Below the pieces are notes generated by a model that saw only the letters and a list, made by a program, of their open reading frames with translations, was not told the origin of the DNA and searched no databases. Source: JBPYFK01 sp051984675 (GTDB taxonomy: Bacteria; Actinomycetota; Actinomycetes; Mycobacteriales; Pseudonocardiaceae). From it: a stretch of 5,530 bases of DNA. Below are positions 4,746 to 5,530 of the stretch, in pieces. A program made the translations under genes and the position numbers. Each line of letters starts with the position of its first letter. Positions within the stretch are counted from its first letter, which is position 1. The DNA is taken from the NCBI GenBank assembly GCA_051984675.1, contig JBPYFK010000116.1:1-5530 (forward strand). The letters run 5' to 3'.

Positions 4746-5384
4746 ATGAAGATGACAGTCTTTGGCGCAACCGGAGGTATTGGCGGGCATGTCGTGCGAC
4801 AGGCCCTGGACGCCGGGCACAAAGTGACCGCAGTAGTACGAGATCCCGCCCGGTTCGACGTTCGCCACCCTGCGCTCGAGATAGCGACGGTGTCGGGGCT
4901 GACCGAGCCCGAGCTACTCTGGCCCGCGCTGGAGGTCAGCGACGCCGTGATTTCGGGAGTCGGCCCACGCGGCCGCAAGGACGGCCCAGTCGCCTCCAGC
5001 GCCACGCGCGGGATTCTGCGTGCCATGGAGAAAACCGGTGTACGGCGTTTCGTAGCAGTCAGCGCGGCACCGGTCGGCCCGGTTCCGGAAGGTGACAGCT
5101 TCCTCAACCGCCGGATTCTGTTCCCGTTCATTAGTGCCCTGCTGCGCGACGTGTACGCGGATCTGACCATGATGGAGGAGGAGATCCGGCGTAGCGGCAC
5201 GGACTGGACGGTCGTGCGGCCACCCAAACTTGTGAACAAGCCGCTGACCGGCACGTACCGGACCGTCATTGGGGGGAACGTGCCTCGTGGCTACGCGATC
5301 TCCCGCGCCGATACGGCGCACGCCATGTTCGCTGCCGTGGACGATACGGCGACGATCGGACAGGCCATCGGGCTCGCGTACTGA
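4746..5384 (+). CDS. NmrA-like NAD(P)-binding oxidoreductase (atypical SDR)
   Basis: A 212-residue cytosolic Rossmann-fold protein. MKMTVFGATGGIGGHVVRQA (1-20) holds the GxxGxxG dinucleotide-binding loop (GATGGIG, 8-14). VVRDPARF (30-37), with Arg32 after the second strand, suggests NADP(H). Further family marks are DAVISGVGPRG (66-76), GVRRFVAVSAAPVG (98-111), DWTVVRPPKLVNKPLTG (153-169) and ISRADTAHAMFAAVDD (185-200). The classical Tyr-x-x-x-Lys catalytic pair is not evident, as in NmrA/flavin-reductase-like atypical SDRs, which reduce flavins or quinones or act as redox sensors. ATG 4746 has a weak AGGCGG site (4734-4739); ATG 4752 is an alternative losing only two residues. The start overlaps by ATGA with the read-through frame of the methyltransferase remnant. 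It belongs to the MarR-controlled operon and may work with the monooxygenase on a quinone-like compound (inference). Confidence 0.9.
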   Translation: MKMTVFGATGGIGGHVVRQALDAGHKVTAVVRDPARFDVRHPALEIATVSGLTEPELLWPALEVSDAVISGVGPRGRKDGPVASSATRGILRAMEKTGVRRFVAVSAAPVGPVPEGDSFLNRRILFPFISALLRDVYADLTMMEEEIRRSGTDWTVVRPPKLVNKPLTGTYRTVIGGNVPRGYAISRADTAHAMFAAVDDTATIGQAIGLAY

Positions 5385-5436
5385 CCTCTCGCACTCACCT
5401 CCCATCCCATCAACCAATCCGACACACCATCGGCGC

Positions 5437-5442
5437 TATTCT
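5437..5442 (+). promoter_or_regulatory. Possible -10 element before the DoxX-like gene
   Basis: TATTCT stands out in the 85-base gap between the reductase and the next gene, about 27 bases before the latter's ATG. No good -35 lies 16-18 bases upstream, so the gene may simply belong to the operon ahead of it. Confidence 0.25.
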
Positions 5443-5469
5443 TGGCGTAGCGAGTGGAGGATCTGCTCC

Positions 5470-5530
5470 ATGTTCACCTTGTACGTCACTGTCAACGCCC
5501 TGGGCGTCGTCGCATACGGCTTCTCCGGCA
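5470..5530 (+). CDS. DoxX-like membrane protein, N-terminal fragment
   Basis: ATG 5470 follows TGGAGG (5455-5460) by 9 bases and opens a frame that runs off the window after 20 residues, MFTLYVTVNALGVVAYGFSG. The sequence is hydrophobic and resembles the first transmembrane helix of small four-helix DoxX-like proteins, which often start in this way and are frequent next to MarR-type regulators and NAD(P)-binding reductases. The family assignment rests on this short stretch only, so it is tentative; membrane localisation is more secure. It may be the last gene of the operon. Confidence 0.5.
   Translation, partial: MFTLYVTVNALGVVAYGFSG

Noticed and set aside
4427..5269. Long minus-strand open frame (280 codons) opposite the methyltransferase remnant and the reductase
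   Set aside because: The plus strand carries clear Rossmann-fold motifs across most of it; the minus-strand product is Arg/Ser/Thr-rich with no domain, as expected for an antisense shadow in GC-rich DNA.
4914..5417. Minus-strand open frame of 167 codons across the end of the reductase
   Set aside because: Antisense to conserved reductase motifs, with no family resemblance and no ribosome site.

Overview
The window comes from a GC-rich actinobacterium. The coding regions are strongly GC-biased at third codon positions, Shine-Dalgarno sites are of the GGAGG type, and one promoter has a streptomycete-like TAGGCT -10 box. The protein families (bacterial amylo-alpha-1,6-glucosidase-like enzyme, OtsB, MarR, ABM monooxygenase, NAD(P)-binding reductase, DoxX-like) are common there. 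The species cannot be told from the sequence.

Left part (1-2570): the C-terminal tail of an aldo/keto reductase, a gap of about 210 bases, then an intact 646-residue glycogen-debranching-enzyme-like protein. Behind it is the first 40-odd codons of a trehalose-6-phosphate phosphatase (otsB), which stops just after the catalytic DYDGTL motif. This looks like a trehalose/glycogen metabolism locus with its last gene destroyed.

Middle part (about 2570-3292): an insertion-sequence graveyard. Two different integrase-core transposase C-termini lie head to head, one on each strand. They join near 2791-2796, and both lack their catalytic N-terminal parts. The minus-strand remnant carries two compensating frameshifts and the plus-strand remnant a single one-base deletion. 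The following 230 bases hold no recognisable gene.

Right part (3293-5530): a compact regulated module. A MarR-type repressor on the minus strand diverges from an ABM-fold monooxygenase, a methyltransferase gene collapsed by an internal deletion, an NmrA-like NAD(P)-binding reductase, and the start of a DoxX-like membrane protein. The divergent promoter holds a long dyad that overlaps the -35 element of the plus-strand promoter and is the obvious MarR operator. A perfect 10-bp hairpin sits between the monooxygenase and the methyltransferase remnant. The module resembles a ligand-induced detoxification or redox-response operon, but its substrate is not evident. I did not find a clearly new biological system. 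The points most worth a second look are the operator/promoter architecture, the intra-operon hairpin, the collapsed methyltransferase and the double-IS junction that ended otsB.
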